A stretch of DNA of 15,570 nt from Acidobacteriaceae bacterium (GTDB lineage: Bacteria > Acidobacteriota > Terriglobia > Terriglobales > Acidobacteriaceae). The stretch's first letter is position 1; each line of letters starts with the position of its first letter. The stretch is taken from assembly GCA_003167305.1 (NCBI GenBank), contig PMTP01000013.1:1-15570 (forward strand). Direction: 5' to 3'. The translations under genes and the position numbers were made by a program. Positions 6,950 to 15,570 of this stretch are shown piece by piece. The notes beneath the pieces were generated by a model. The model did no database searches and had not been told where the DNA came from. It saw only the letters and a program-made list of their open reading frames with translations.

Positions 6950-7056
6950 CGGCAAATTCATGGCTTCCCGGCAAGAAGAGAAATGGAGGCGCTTAACCGC
7001 TCCAGCGAATCAGCGCCCCCAATTCACAAAACCAAAGCCGGATAAATGTGTGGGCT

Positions 7057-10000
7057 TCAGTTGTTCCCCAACCCGTCGTCCTTGTGGTAGTTCGGATAAG
7101 GCGGAAGGTGAACCTCCGGCACAGGATGGGCTTTCAGTTCATCCAGCACCAATTGCACGCCGGTTTCGAGCTGGCGGTCGTGGCCGGCGGCCACGTCCTT
7201 GGGCAGCTCCTCGACTGGCACGTCAGGGGCGATGCCGTGGTTCTCGACCTCCCAGTCGCCGTTAAGGCCGTAGATGGCGTAGCGCGGGGCCATTACGTAA
7301 CCGCCGTCGAGCAGGGGCGGATAGCCGCCGATGCCCACCAATCCACCCCAGGTGCGCGTGCCCACCAGCTTGCCAATTCCGGCCTTCCTGAAGTACCAGG
7401 GCATGGCGTCGCCGCCGGAGCCGGAACTCTGGTTGATGAGCATGACCTTGGGGCCGAAGATGGCGCCCACCGGGTCGTGGATCGGCTTGCCGTCGCGCTC
7501 AATGGCTCCGGAGAGCGGGGAGCGCTTGAGCACGTCCACCACATAGTCGGCGATGAAGCCGCCCTCATTGTAGCGTTCGTCGAGCACCAGGCCCTGCTTG
7601 TCAAGCTGTGAATAGAAGAAGCGGTTGAAGTTGGTGTAACCCGAGCCGCCGGTGTTGGGCATATAGACGTAAGCCACCTTGCCGCCGGAGAGGTCGCTGA
7701 CCTTGCGGCGGTTGGCTTCGATCCAGTCCAGATTGCGCAGGCCGTCCTCATCGGCAATGGGAACCACAGTCACGTCGCGGGCGTCCTTGCCGTCGGGACT
7801 GGCACCGACGTGAAGCACGGTCTGCTTGCCAGCCGTGCCGTCGAAGAACTCATAAAGGTTGTCGGCTGCGTGCAGCTCACGTCCGTTGACCGCCAGCAGG
7901 TATTCGCCCTCATGAACCGAGACTCCCGGCAAAGTGAGTGGCGAGGCCAGACCTGGAGTCCAGTTCTGCCCGCCGAGGATTTTGGCGATGCGGTAGCGGC
8001 CGTTCTCCGTCTTGTAGTCCGCGCCCAGAAGGCCGGTCTTCGGCTCGGTGTCGGGCTGGTGAGGCCCGCCCACGAACATGTGGCCGATGGTGATCTCGCC
8101 CAGCATCTCGGTGGAGAGATAGGTGAACTCGGAGCGCGAGGCGAGGCCGTCGAGATAGGGCTTGTATTTGGCCTCGATCTTGGGAATGCTGAGGCCGTGG
8201 GTGTGCGGGTCGTAAAGGAAATCGCGCTCAATGCGCCAGGTTTCATGGAAGATTTGCCGCCATTCGACGCGGGGATCGACGACGGTCTCAAGATTTCCCA
8301 GGTTCAGCGGCTTGCCGGGAGCGCCGTCGCCGGGCTTCAGGTCGTCGGCTGAGGCGATAGTCCATGCGTTCTTGCGCGCATAGAGCACCTTGGAGCCGTC
8401 CGCTGAGACAATGAAATTGTCCAGGTCGCTGAGCACGGTCTCCGGCTTGCGCTTTTCCAGCGTAAACCGCCAGAGGGCGCGAATGCCGGGGCCACCGTCA
8501 TAGCTGCTGGGGCGGCCGAAGGGCGCCGTCTCGGCAAGGTAGAGGACGCCGGTCTTGCCGACGGAGATGCCGCCATAGTTGCGTGCCGGAATGGGCAGCG
8601 CCAGGATGCGGTCGCCGATCTTGTCGAGATCCACCTTGACCTCGACCGGCTTGTCCTTTTCGTCCTTGCCGGGATCTTTGCCGGTCTCCTTGTCCTTTTC
8701 CTTTTCAGCGGATCTGGCGTCTTTCTTGTTCGTATCCTTTTTGTCGGCGTCCTTGCTGTCCGGTTTAGCGTCGTCCTTCTTGGCTTCGTTCTTGATCTTC
8801 TCGTCGTCGCTCTCCGGGGGGACCGGCGAGGAGCCGTCCTTGGCCAGCACTACCACGTATGCGGCGTTGGTTTGCGCGCGGTCCAGCGAGGAAAGGTCGA
8901 TGCCGGCGCGCGAGGGCCCGTCGTCGGTGGAAGCAAGGAAGTATAGGTACTTGCCATTCAGGTCAAAGGCCGGGCTGGAGGCGTCGCTCATGCCGTCGGT
9001 CACCTGCGTATCTTTGTGGGTCTCCAGCGAATACAGGAAGATGGCGTTCAGTTGATTGTCGAGGTCGCGCTGATAGGCGAGCCACTTCGAGTCCGGCGAC
9101 CAGACTGCGCCGAAGTTGGGGCCCCAATTGCCGTAGATCTCCTTGTCCACCAGCACGGGCTTACCCGCCGGCACATCCACGACCCACAGGCGCAAGTGCT
9201 TGTCGGTATATGCGATGCGCTTGGAGTCGGGCGACCAGGCGGGGCTATAGAAATAGCTTGGCTCGGGACCGAGGTCGATGACCGTGGGCGGCTTGAAGCC
9301 GGTCTGATCGTGCAGGTAGAGCTGGTACTCGCCGGAGGCGTCGGAGAAGTAGGCGATGGTCTTGCCGTCCGGGCTCCAGGCGGGGTCGCGCTCGGCTATG
9401 CCGGAGGTCTGGGTCAGGTTGCGGGTGTCGCCCTTCTCGGCCGGGACGGTGAAGATCTCGCCGTGCGCCTCGAAGACGGCGCGCGCGCCGGTGGGCGAAA
9501 GCTGGGCGTTCTGAATCTCCTCCGGGGAAATATTGACTCGATGCGGCGTCAGGCCAGCCAGTTCGCCGTGAACCTGAATCGGGATTGGCATATTCATGCC
9601 CGTGACCGGGTCCACCAGAAGAATGCGGCCAAATTGCTCCACGATCAACACAGACCGGTCCGCCCCGCTTATGTCTTTTGCGGGCCCGGCCTGGAAGGAC
9701 TTCAAATCCAGCTCGCGGTTGGCCATCACCTGCGTGACCTGCTCGCTCTTGGTGTCATACCGATAGAGCGTGACCGGGCCGCTGTTCTTTCCCGCGCTGT
9801 CGCGGTCGGAGAGGAAGTAGACCTGGTCGCCGACCCACACCGGGTTCGAGTCGTTGGAGTTCTCGCGGGGTACCTTTTTCAGGTCGAGGGTCTTGAGGTT
9901 GACGATCCAGATGGGGGTGGTCTGGCCGCCGACGTACCGCTTCCAGGCCGGCTGCCACTTGGTAAAGGGCTGATAGGCGAGTGACTGGCCGTCGGGCGAG

Positions 10001-10518
10001 AACGAGGCCTGGAAGCCGGAAGGCAGCGGCAGCGGCTCAGGGACCCCGGAGCCATCGGCGTGGACGCGGAAGAGCCGGTCATAGTGCCGGTAGCTGGCCG
10101 CGCCGCTGGCGATCAACACGTCCTTGCCGTCCGGAGACCAGCCCACCACGGTGCTGCCGGCCGGGTGCCAGGTGATACGGCGGGGAACGCCACCCGCGGC
10201 AGGGATGATGAACACGTCATTGTTGCCGTGCAGGGGAGCCGAGTAGGCAATCCACGCTCCGTCCGGTGAGTAGAACGGGCCCGCGTTCACTTTCCCGTTT
10301 GCGGTGAGCCGCTCGGCCTCGCCGCCCTGCCGCGAGACCGTCCAGATGTCGTCGGCGTAGCGGAAAGCGATCCGGTCTTGCGAGAGGGAAGGGTTGCGCA
10401 GCAGCAGCTGCGGCTGCGCGGGAGCGGCCGAGGAAGAGCCTTGGGCGGATGCAAAGACGGGAAACAGGATGGAAAGCGCAAGCAAGGCAAGCGCAAGCCG
10501 GGAGTTGGCGCGGATCAT
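7057..10518 (-). CDS. Secreted tricorn-type protease (peptidase family S41)
   Basis: 1153 residues. The signal peptide is residues 1-26 (ASA cleavage site before Gln26), so the protein is exported. Residues about 40-560 form beta-propeller blades with repeated SPDGK/SPDSK turns (for example 84-87, 128-131, 174-177, 382-386, 429-433, 474-478). Residues 569-625 are a Lys/Asp/Glu-rich linker. A helical region follows with HETWRIERDFLYDPHTHGLS (758-777), in which His774 is the candidate catalytic His of tricorn. A PDZ-like section is near 850-920 (ISVHEGEYLLAVNGREL region), and the C-terminal catalytic domain holds Ser1034 in SSGSGGDAMP, plus GTRTWGGLVGIGGYP. Tricorn enzymes degrade peptides into small fragments; secreted bacterial homologues probably feed peptide scavenging. 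GGAGG lies 4 nt before the ATG at 10518. Convergent with SpoIIM; no strong terminator is seen in the 107-bp gap. Confidence 0.93.
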   Translation of the reverse strand: MIRANSRLALALLALSILFPVFASAQGSSSAAPAQPQLLLRNPSLSQDRIAFRYADDIWTVSRQGGEAERLTANGKVNAGPFYSPDGAWIAYSAPLHGNNDVFIIPAAGGVPRRITWHPAGSTVVGWSPDGKDVLIASGAASYRHYDRLFRVHADGSGVPEPLPLPSGFQASFSPDGQSLAYQPFTKWQPAWKRYVGGQTTPIWIVNLKTLDLKKVPRENSNDSNPVWVGDQVYFLSDRDSAGKNSGPVTLYRYDTKSEQVTQVMANRELDLKSFQAGPAKDISGADRSVLIVEQFGRILLVDPVTGMNMPIPIQVHGELAGLTPHRVNISPEEIQNAQLSPTGARAVFEAHGEIFTVPAEKGDTRNLTQTSGIAERDPAWSPDGKTIAYFSDASGEYQLYLHDQTGFKPPTVIDLGPEPSYFYSPAWSPDSKRIAYTDKHLRLWVVDVPAGKPVLVDKEIYGNWGPNFGAVWSPDSKWLAYQRDLDNQLNAIFLYSLETHKDTQVTDGMSDASSPAFDLNGKYLYFLASTDDGPSRAGIDLSSLDRAQTNAAYVVVLAKDGSSPVPPESDDEKIKNEAKKDDAKPDSKDADKKDTNKKDARSAEKEKDKETGKDPGKDEKDKPVEVKVDLDKIGDRILALPIPARNYGGISVGKTGVLYLAETAPFGRPSSYDGGPGIRALWRFTLEKRKPETVLSDLDNFIVSADGSKVLYARKNAWTIASADDLKPGDGAPGKPLNLGNLETVVDPRVEWRQIFHETWRIERDFLYDPHTHGLSIPKIEAKYKPYLDGLASRSEFTYLSTEMLGEITIGHMFVGGPHQPDTEPKTGLLGADYKTENGRYRIAKILGGQNWTPGLASPLTLPGVSVHEGEYLLAVNGRELHAADNLYEFFDGTAGKQTVLHVGASPDGKDARDVTVVPIADEDGLRNLDWIEANRRKVSDLSGGKVAYVYMPNTGGSGYTNFNRFFYSQLDKQGLVLDERYNEGGFIADYVVDVLKRSPLSGAIERDGKPIHDPVGAIFGPKVMLINQSSGSGGDAMPWYFRKAGIGKLVGTRTWGGLVGIGGYPPLLDGGYVMAPRYAIYGLNGDWEVENHGIAPDVPVEELPKDVAAGHDRQLETGVQLVLDELKAHPVPEVHLPPYPNYHKDDGLGNN

Positions 10519-10659
10519 GGGGCCTCCGGTGAGAGAATCGGTTGTGGATTCAAATTAAAAAATAGGCGCGAAACTGCGCGTCCATCCATGCTACGCGGGA
10601 CGGGTGCTGAAAGTTTCCCTCCGATGCATATTTCGACAGGATTTTTTGGATTTGGTGAG

Positions 10660-10671
10660 GGTTCCGGAACC
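10660..10671. promoter_or_regulatory. 12-bp perfect palindrome, candidate operator
   Basis: GGTTCCGGAACC is perfectly self-complementary. It lies about 140 bp from the protease ATG and about 180 bp before the permease ATG. It may bind a dimeric regulator; the sequence does not say which. Confidence 0.3.
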
Positions 10672-10784
10672 TGCTGGAGCCACTTTGCGTATCAGTAAGG
10701 GCGAAACCGCCTCGGCCAAGCCTTGCTTCCGGCTGCGGCAAGCGGCCTAATGGGCTGGTAGCGCGTCCATAGCAATAGCGAAGA

Positions 10785-10800
10785 TTCCTGGCGCCAGGAA
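10785..10800. promoter_or_regulatory. 16-bp perfect palindrome upstream of the permease genes
   Basis: TTCCTGGCGCCAGGAA is perfectly self-complementary and ends 47 bp before the permease ATG at 10848 (20 bp before the alternative ATG at 10821). Its place suits an operator near or downstream of the promoter, or a hairpin in the 5' leader. No T-run follows it, so it is not a standard terminator. Confidence 0.4.
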
Positions 10801-10847
10801 GTTTCTCCGCAATTTCCATTATGGCAGGCAGTACAGAAAGCAGGATC

Positions 10848-12074
<1,227 letters not shown>

Positions 12075-12076
12075 GC

Positions 12077-13333
12077 ATGAGACTGAGCGACTCGAAAGAA
12101 TCCATACTGCTGGCGCTCGACACGCTGCGCAAGAACAAGCTACGCTCCGGCCTGACCATTCTGGGCATCAGTATCGGCATCTCCACGGTAATTCTGATCT
12201 CTTCGGCAATTAATGGACTCAATACCAATATCGCGTCCTTCGTCAACACACTGGGCACCAACGCTCTGTGGGTCTTCCATTTTGAGCCCTTTGGAAAGCG
12301 GCCCACCACCGAGGAACTCAATCGCAAGAGGCTGACCTATGAAGATGCCATCGCTATGCGCAGCCTGCCCTACGTCGCCGCCGTCGATCCCGGCCTAACC
12401 TCTCAAAATTTCCAGCTCGGCGTGGGAAGCGTTTCGCTCAAGCACGGCGCTCACAAAATTCAGAACACCATCCTGAACGGCTCTACGACGGAGGTCAAGG
12501 AGACCGCTGACATTGAGCTTACAGAGGGCCGGATATGGACTGACTCCGAGGAGGAGCGCAGCGCCAAGGTGGTTGTGTTGGGCCATGATGCCGCCGAGGA
12601 TCTCTTTCCCGGCGAAGATCCCCTCGGCAAGGATGTCGATTGCGAAGGCAGCATCTATACCGTCATCGGCGTCCTCGACACGCAGCCCCAGCCCTTCGGC
12701 AGCGGCCGCAACACGCAGGATAACTCCGCCTACTTTCCGCTGGAGACCTTCCGTCAGCTTCATCCCGAGCTGAAGGATTTCTGGATCACTGTTAAATATG
12801 ACGATCCGGCCCACAAGCAGCTGGTGACCGAAGAGATCCGCGAGCTTCTGCGCATCCGCCGCGGAGTCAGGCTGGAGCAGGACGACAACTTCGCGATTTT
12901 CGGTCCCGACTCGCTGACGCGCCTGTGGAACTCGCTGACCGTCGGACTTTTTTCGTTCATGGTTGCGGTTTCTTCCGTTGGCCTGATGGTGGGCGGCGTG
13001 GGTGTGATGAATATCATGCTGGTCTCGGTGACTGAACGCACCCGCGAGATCGGCGTCCGCAAAGCCATCGGCGCAACCAGGAAGAATATCCTGCTGCAGT
13101 TCACGCTGGAGGCGGTGACTTTATGCGTGGTGGGCGGCCTGCTCGGCATTTTAGCCGGAGCCTTGTTTACACTGGTTCTGCATTATGCCGTTTCGTTCCT
13201 TCATGCCGCGCTCTCGTTTACGTGGGTTGTCATCGCCTTTATAGTTTCCTGCGCCATCGGCCTCATCTTTGGTATTTATCCGGCATGGAAAGCCGCTTCC
13301 ATGGACCCGATCGAGGCACTGAGGTACGAGTAA
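12077..13333 (+). CDS. MacB/FtsX-type ABC transporter permease (second of pair)
   Basis: 418 residues with the same layout as its neighbour: a membrane segment at about 25-46 after TLRKNKLRSGLTILGISIGI, a periplasmic MacB-like domain (about 47-280), and membrane segments at about 287-313, 343-368 and 382-401. The signature VGVMNIMLVSVTERTREIGV plus RKAIGATRKNILLQFTLEA and the ending DPIEALRYE are standard for the family. The two proteins share the C-terminal FtsX region closely, but their periplasmic domains differ, so they probably form a heterodimer. The start follows the first permease's stop by 2 nt, with GGAG (12066-12069) inside that gene, so translation is likely coupled. No ATP-binding subunit or membrane-fusion protein is encoded within the window. 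The exported substrate or the signal transmitted is unknown. Confidence 0.9.
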   Translation: MRLSDSKESILLALDTLRKNKLRSGLTILGISIGISTVILISSAINGLNTNIASFVNTLGTNALWVFHFEPFGKRPTTEELNRKRLTYEDAIAMRSLPYVAAVDPGLTSQNFQLGVGSVSLKHGAHKIQNTILNGSTTEVKETADIELTEGRIWTDSEEERSAKVVVLGHDAAEDLFPGEDPLGKDVDCEGSIYTVIGVLDTQPQPFGSGRNTQDNSAYFPLETFRQLHPELKDFWITVKYDDPAHKQLVTEEIRELLRIRRGVRLEQDDNFAIFGPDSLTRLWNSLTVGLFSFMVAVSSVGLMVGGVGVMNIMLVSVTERTREIGVRKAIGATRKNILLQFTLEAVTLCVVGGLLGILAGALFTLVLHYAVSFLHAALSFTWVVIAFIVSCAIGLIFGIYPAWKAASMDPIEALRYE

Positions 13334-13361
13334 TGCAGCTAGAAGCTGTATTCTTACCCCT

Positions 13362-14624
13362 GTGACAACGCACACGTTAGCTACGTTGATTGAGATTTCG
13401 ACCACTGTGCTGGCTGTGGCTGGCATGGGCTACTACCTCGCTGCCATGGTGGCGGCGCGGGTCTTTCTGGCAGCGCGGAGCGGGCCGTTGGCGGCCTTTG
13501 CGCCCGGCGTGAGCGTGCTCAAGTCGCTCAAGGGCTTGGACCCTGGTATGATCGACGCCTTCCGCAGCCACTGCATTCAATCGTACACGGGAGAGTTTGA
13601 GTTGCTCTTCGGGGTCTCTTCGCGGGATGACCCGGCAGTGGCAGCCGTCGAGCAGTTGATTGCCGAGTATCCCGAGCGGACAATCCGGTTGATCGAGTGC
13701 CCGGAGCGGCTGGGAACGAACGGCAAGGTCAGCACACTGATTCAACTTGCCGCTTGCGCCCGCTTTGATTTCCTACTCATCAACGACTCCGACATTACCG
13801 TCTCGCCGCGCTACCTGGAGCGGGTGATGGCCTGCTTTAGCTCGGAAGAGATTTCTTCCGGGGCTAAAGCCCCCAAGGATTCTGTCGGCTTTGCACGGGG
13901 GATCAATCCTCCTCTTCCCTCCGTCACGAATTCATCCGCACAAAAAGTTGGCCTGGTGACCGCGCTTTACCGTGGCCGCGCCCACGGCACGCTGCCCTCG
14001 CGGCTGGAGGCGCTGGGCATCGCCACAGACTTCCAGGCCGGCGTGCTGCTCTCGAAGTGGCTGGAGGGCGGCCTGCACTACGGCCTCGGCTCCACGCTGG
14101 CGGTCAGCCGCGAAGCTCTCGACAGGATCGGCGGGCTGCAAGTCCTGGTGGACCACCTGGCCGACGACTATGAGCTGGGGGTGCGTGTGGACAAGGCCGG
14201 CTACCGCGTGGCGCTCTCCGCCGAGGTGGTCGAGACGAATATCGCGGCCTACGGCTGGCGCGGCTTCGTCAATCACCAGTTGCGCTGGGCGCGAACGGTC
14301 CGCGACGCGCGGCCGTGGGGTTATGCAGGACTCGTCTTCACCTCCGGGCTGGGCTGGGCGCTGCTGAACGTGCTGGTCAGCGGAGCGAGCCCGCTGAGCC
14401 TATGGCTGCTGGGATTGAGTTTCTTTCTGCGGCTTGCGCTGGCCATGACGGTGGGCGCAGAGGTTCTCGGTGACCGCGAGGTGCTACCCAGCCTATGGCT
14501 GCTGCCGCTGCGCGATCTGGTCGCTGTGGGAGTCTGGGTGGCGGGCTTTGCCGGCAACACCATCGTCTGGCGCGGCGAGCGCTTCGCGCTGAAGGACGGA
14601 AAGCTGCACAAGACAGGCGAGTGA
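13362..14624 (+). CDS. hpnI: Membrane glycosyltransferase family 2, HpnI / ceramide glucosyltransferase type
   Basis: 420 residues from a GTG at 13362. An N-terminal membrane segment (about 12-36) precedes a cytoplasmic GT2 domain. Asp142 and Asp144 in INDSDITV are the first aspartates, Asp268/Asp269 in ADDYELGVRVDKAGY the catalytic region, and HQLRWAR (305-311) the equivalent of the (Q/R)XXRW motif. Hydrophobic segments follow at about 322-340, 345-366 and 384-402. HpnI adds N-acetylglucosamine to bacteriohopanetetrol in hopanoid synthesis; ceramide glucosyltransferases share this architecture, and no other hopanoid gene is in the window, so the substrate is uncertain. Residues about 159-193 (SSEEISSGAKAP...VTNSS) are extra compared with what I know of the family, and their DNA is palindromic (see 13835-13938). 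No clear Shine-Dalgarno precedes the GTG. It starts 28 bp after the second permease. Confidence 0.82.
   Translation: MTTHTLATLIEISTTVLAVAGMGYYLAAMVAARVFLAARSGPLAAFAPGVSVLKSLKGLDPGMIDAFRSHCIQSYTGEFELLFGVSSRDDPAVAAVEQLIAEYPERTIRLIECPERLGTNGKVSTLIQLAACARFDFLLINDSDITVSPRYLERVMACFSSEEISSGAKAPKDSVGFARGINPPLPSVTNSSAQKVGLVTALYRGRAHGTLPSRLEALGIATDFQAGVLLSKWLEGGLHYGLGSTLAVSREALDRIGGLQVLVDHLADDYELGVRVDKAGYRVALSAEVVETNIAAYGWRGFVNHQLRWARTVRDARPWGYAGLVFTSGLGWALLNVLVSGASPLSLWLLGLSFFLRLALAMTVGAEVLGDREVLPSLWLLPLRDLVAVGVWVAGFAGNTIVWRGERFALKDGKLHKTGE
13835..13938. repeat. Palindromic element inserted in frame within the glycosyltransferase gene
   Basis: First hairpin: CTTTAGC (13835-13841) pairs with GCTAAAG (13863-13869), and inside it CGGAAGA (13843-13849) pairs with TCTTCCG (13854-13860) around the loop GATT. 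This makes 14 base pairs with a 1/2-nt internal bulge. An overlapping alternative palindrome GGGGCTAAAGCCCC lies at 13860-13873. Second hairpin: GGGGGAT (13897-13903) and ATCCTCC (13906-13912), seven pairs including one G-T. Reading stays open through all of it, adding roughly 34 residues between the DxD region and KVGLVT. The GGGGCTAAAGCCCC core resembles dispersed palindromic repeats I associate with acidobacterial genomes. The ends are approximate, and no second copy is visible in this window. Confidence 0.6.
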
Positions 14625-14672
14625 GCGAGTTGGCGGATTCCGGAGCGGGCCGTTGCTCTCGTCTGCCGCTAT

Positions 14673-14784
14673 AGCAAAACCAGGGATGGCGTATCCCGAA
14701 ACCATCACACTCAAGTCGACGCGACCAACAGGGAGCGGCGACCTTCGACGAGGCTAATCAGGCTACAGTATCCCTGGTTTTGCT
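14673..14784. repeat. 112-bp segment with perfect 15-bp terminal inverted repeats (MITE-like)
   Basis: AGCAAAACCAGGGAT (14673-14687) and its exact reverse complement (14770-14784) bound an 82-bp interior. With one mismatch the arms extend to 18 bp, and a TA dinucleotide lies at the same distance outside each arm (14670-14671 and 14786-14787), as would a TA target duplication. The interior has no open frame of note. It fills most of the 160-bp gap between two convergent genes and abuts the DUF3536 stop codon. It could be a miniature mobile element, or a long stem acting as a two-way terminator; the 82-nt loop argues against a normal intrinsic terminator. Confidence 0.6.
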
Positions 14785-15570
14785 CTAATCCCCCGTAGTC
14801 GCCGCAGTTGGATCCTGGTCGCTGATGGCGGCGCAGTCGATAGAGAGGCAGGCGCCCAGTTCGCTGAAGTTCTTCTCCCAGCGCGGGCGGTCTTCGGCGG
14901 CCAGAGCGGTGAGCGCATAACTTGAGGTGCGCAGAATCTCGTACCAAATGTTCTGCGCCTGCCACAAATTAAGATCGAAGGGCAGCTCTGCCAGCATACG
15001 GCCCAAGGCGAGCGCCCGCTCCAGCGTCTCCAGCGAACCGGAGGACATTTGCAGATCGATCATGGCGCGCTTCATGCGCCCGTCGGCGATGTAGGAGAGC
15101 GTGGCCGTATCCAGCGGAACCTGGTCGGCCTTGGCCAGCGAGAGGAAGGAGCGCAGTTGGGGCTGGTCGACGGGGTCGGCCTCCAAAGCGCGGCGCAGGC
15201 CGGCGTTGATGGCAAAGCCGGCCGCCAGGGTGAGGGCGGGCGGCTTGGGCAGGCCAGCCTGGGAGAGATAGTGCAAGAGGCTGGCGTGGTCCCTGTAGAT
15301 GGCGGTGAGGGAGTTCTCGATGTCGGAGAGCGTGGTGTTGAGGATGAACTGCACAATGCGCCGCTGCTCGTCGGTGAAGAGCGAGGTGAGCGAGTAGTCC
15401 ATGTGGCCGTAGTAGCGGTCGAGCAGGCGAATCGCTTCGGGGAAGTCGGCGCGCTGTACGTATCCCGCGGCCTGGCTGGCGAAGGCTTCAAAGGCGGCCG
15501 CGTCCTCCGGCTCATAGGCTTTGACGGCCGCGGTGATGTTCTGGTCGCCAAAGTGCAGGACGGCAAAGGA
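14785..15570 (-). CDS. DUF3536-domain protein (GH57-related), C-terminal part
   Basis: 261 residues are visible; the frame is open to the right edge, so the N-terminal part is missing. The visible portion starts SFAVLHFGDQNITAAV and continues with DYSLTSLFTDEQRRIVQFIL, both typical of the C-terminal DUF3536 region of large (about 800-residue) proteins whose N-terminal half resembles glycoside hydrolase family 57. The rest is helical, including LPFDLNLWQAQNIWYEIL at about 200-217. Its substrate is unknown; GH57 enzymes act on alpha-glucans. An internal ATG at 15402 is not taken as the start, because the conserved LHFGDQN segment lies upstream of it in the same frame. The stop TAG (14787-14785) directly touches the inverted-repeat element, so the C-terminus may have been changed by that insertion; I cannot tell without homologues. 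Confidence 0.85.
   Translation of the reverse strand, partial: SFAVLHFGDQNITAAVKAYEPEDAAAFEAFASQAAGYVQRADFPEAIRLLDRYYGHMDYSLTSLFTDEQRRIVQFILNTTLSDIENSLTAIYRDHASLLHYLSQAGLPKPPALTLAAGFAINAGLRRALEADPVDQPQLRSFLSLAKADQVPLDTATLSYIADGRMKRAMIDLQMSSGSLETLERALALGRMLAELPFDLNLWQAQNIWYEILRTSSYALTALAAEDRPRWEKNFSELGACLSIDCAAISDQDPTAATTGD

Larger units (their letters stand above)
10519..10847. other. Divergent intergenic region, protease / permease pair
   Basis: About 329 bp without a credible gene; small open frames here lack ribosome-binding sites and family features. It must hold promoters for the leftward protease gene and the rightward permease genes, but no convincing -35/-10 pair was found. It contains two perfect palindromes (10660-10671 and 10785-10800, listed separately) and a 10-bp direct repeat GCGCGTCCAT at 10576 and 10761, which may be chance. 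Confidence 0.5.

Noticed and set aside
6930..7056. Possible terminator between the convergent SpoIIM and protease genes
   Set aside because: Only weak stems (for example around 6983-7002, with a bulge) and no T-run on either strand.
8644..8814. Lys/Asp-rich stretch of the protease as a frameshifted or inserted tandem DNA repeat
   Set aside because: The frame is continuous and the DNA shows no regular repeat unit; it reads as a normal low-complexity linker.
9016..9984. 322-residue open frame on the plus strand inside the protease gene
   Set aside because: It is antisense to a gene with a signal peptide, propeller motifs and a catalytic domain; it has no recognisable motifs and arises from GC-rich codon structure.

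Overview
The window looks like chromosomal DNA of an acidobacterium (class Terriglobia, Acidobacteriaceae-like). This is an inference from gene content: a long secreted tricorn-type S41 protease, tandem MacB/FtsX-type permeases without an ATPase, a sensor-GGDEF protein with OB-like periplasmic repeats, an HpnI-like glycosyltransferase, a DUF3536 protein, and two small proteins of a kind I associate with this phylum. The DNA is GC-rich by eye. No rRNA, tRNA, CRISPR array or transposase gene was seen.

Layout. Positions 1-2051 hold an arsenic-resistance locus. Reading leftward it runs arsM (arsenite methyltransferase), arsC (arsenate reductase, LMW-phosphatase type) and the first 41 codons of an ACR3 arsenite efflux gene cut by the window edge. 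The repressor gene arsR is divergent, on the + strand. The 74 bp between arsM and arsR holds a near-consensus promoter for arsM, an inverted repeat that overlaps it, and a perfect -10 box so close to the arsR ATG that its mRNA is probably leaderless. Together these genes would reduce arsenate, export arsenite and methylate it, under ArsR control.

Positions 2261-4387 encode a membrane-anchored diguanylate cyclase with a periplasmic region of four OB-like repeats. Two small genes follow (4522-4806 and 4930-5124): a 94-aa one-pass membrane protein and a 64-aa Cys/His protein. An RDD-family membrane protein (minus strand) and a SpoIIM-family membrane protein (plus strand) then diverge from one CATG in which their two start codons overlap. 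A 1153-aa secreted tricorn-type protease lies on the minus strand (7057-10518). About 330 bp with two perfect palindromes separates it from two coupled MacB/FtsX-type permease genes (10848-13333).

The right end holds a membrane glycosyltransferase of the HpnI / ceramide glucosyltransferase type. About 34 extra residues in it are encoded by a palindromic DNA segment that looks like a repeat element inserted in frame. It converges on the 3' end of a DUF3536 gene (minus strand, open at the window edge). The short gap between the two is almost entirely a 112-bp segment bounded by perfect 15-bp inverted repeats that abut the DUF3536 stop codon.

The strongest leads are the in-frame palindromic insert in the glycosyltransferase, the inverted-repeat element beside it, and the overlapping divergent start codons of the RDD/SpoIIM pair. 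I did not find a clear new multi-gene system.
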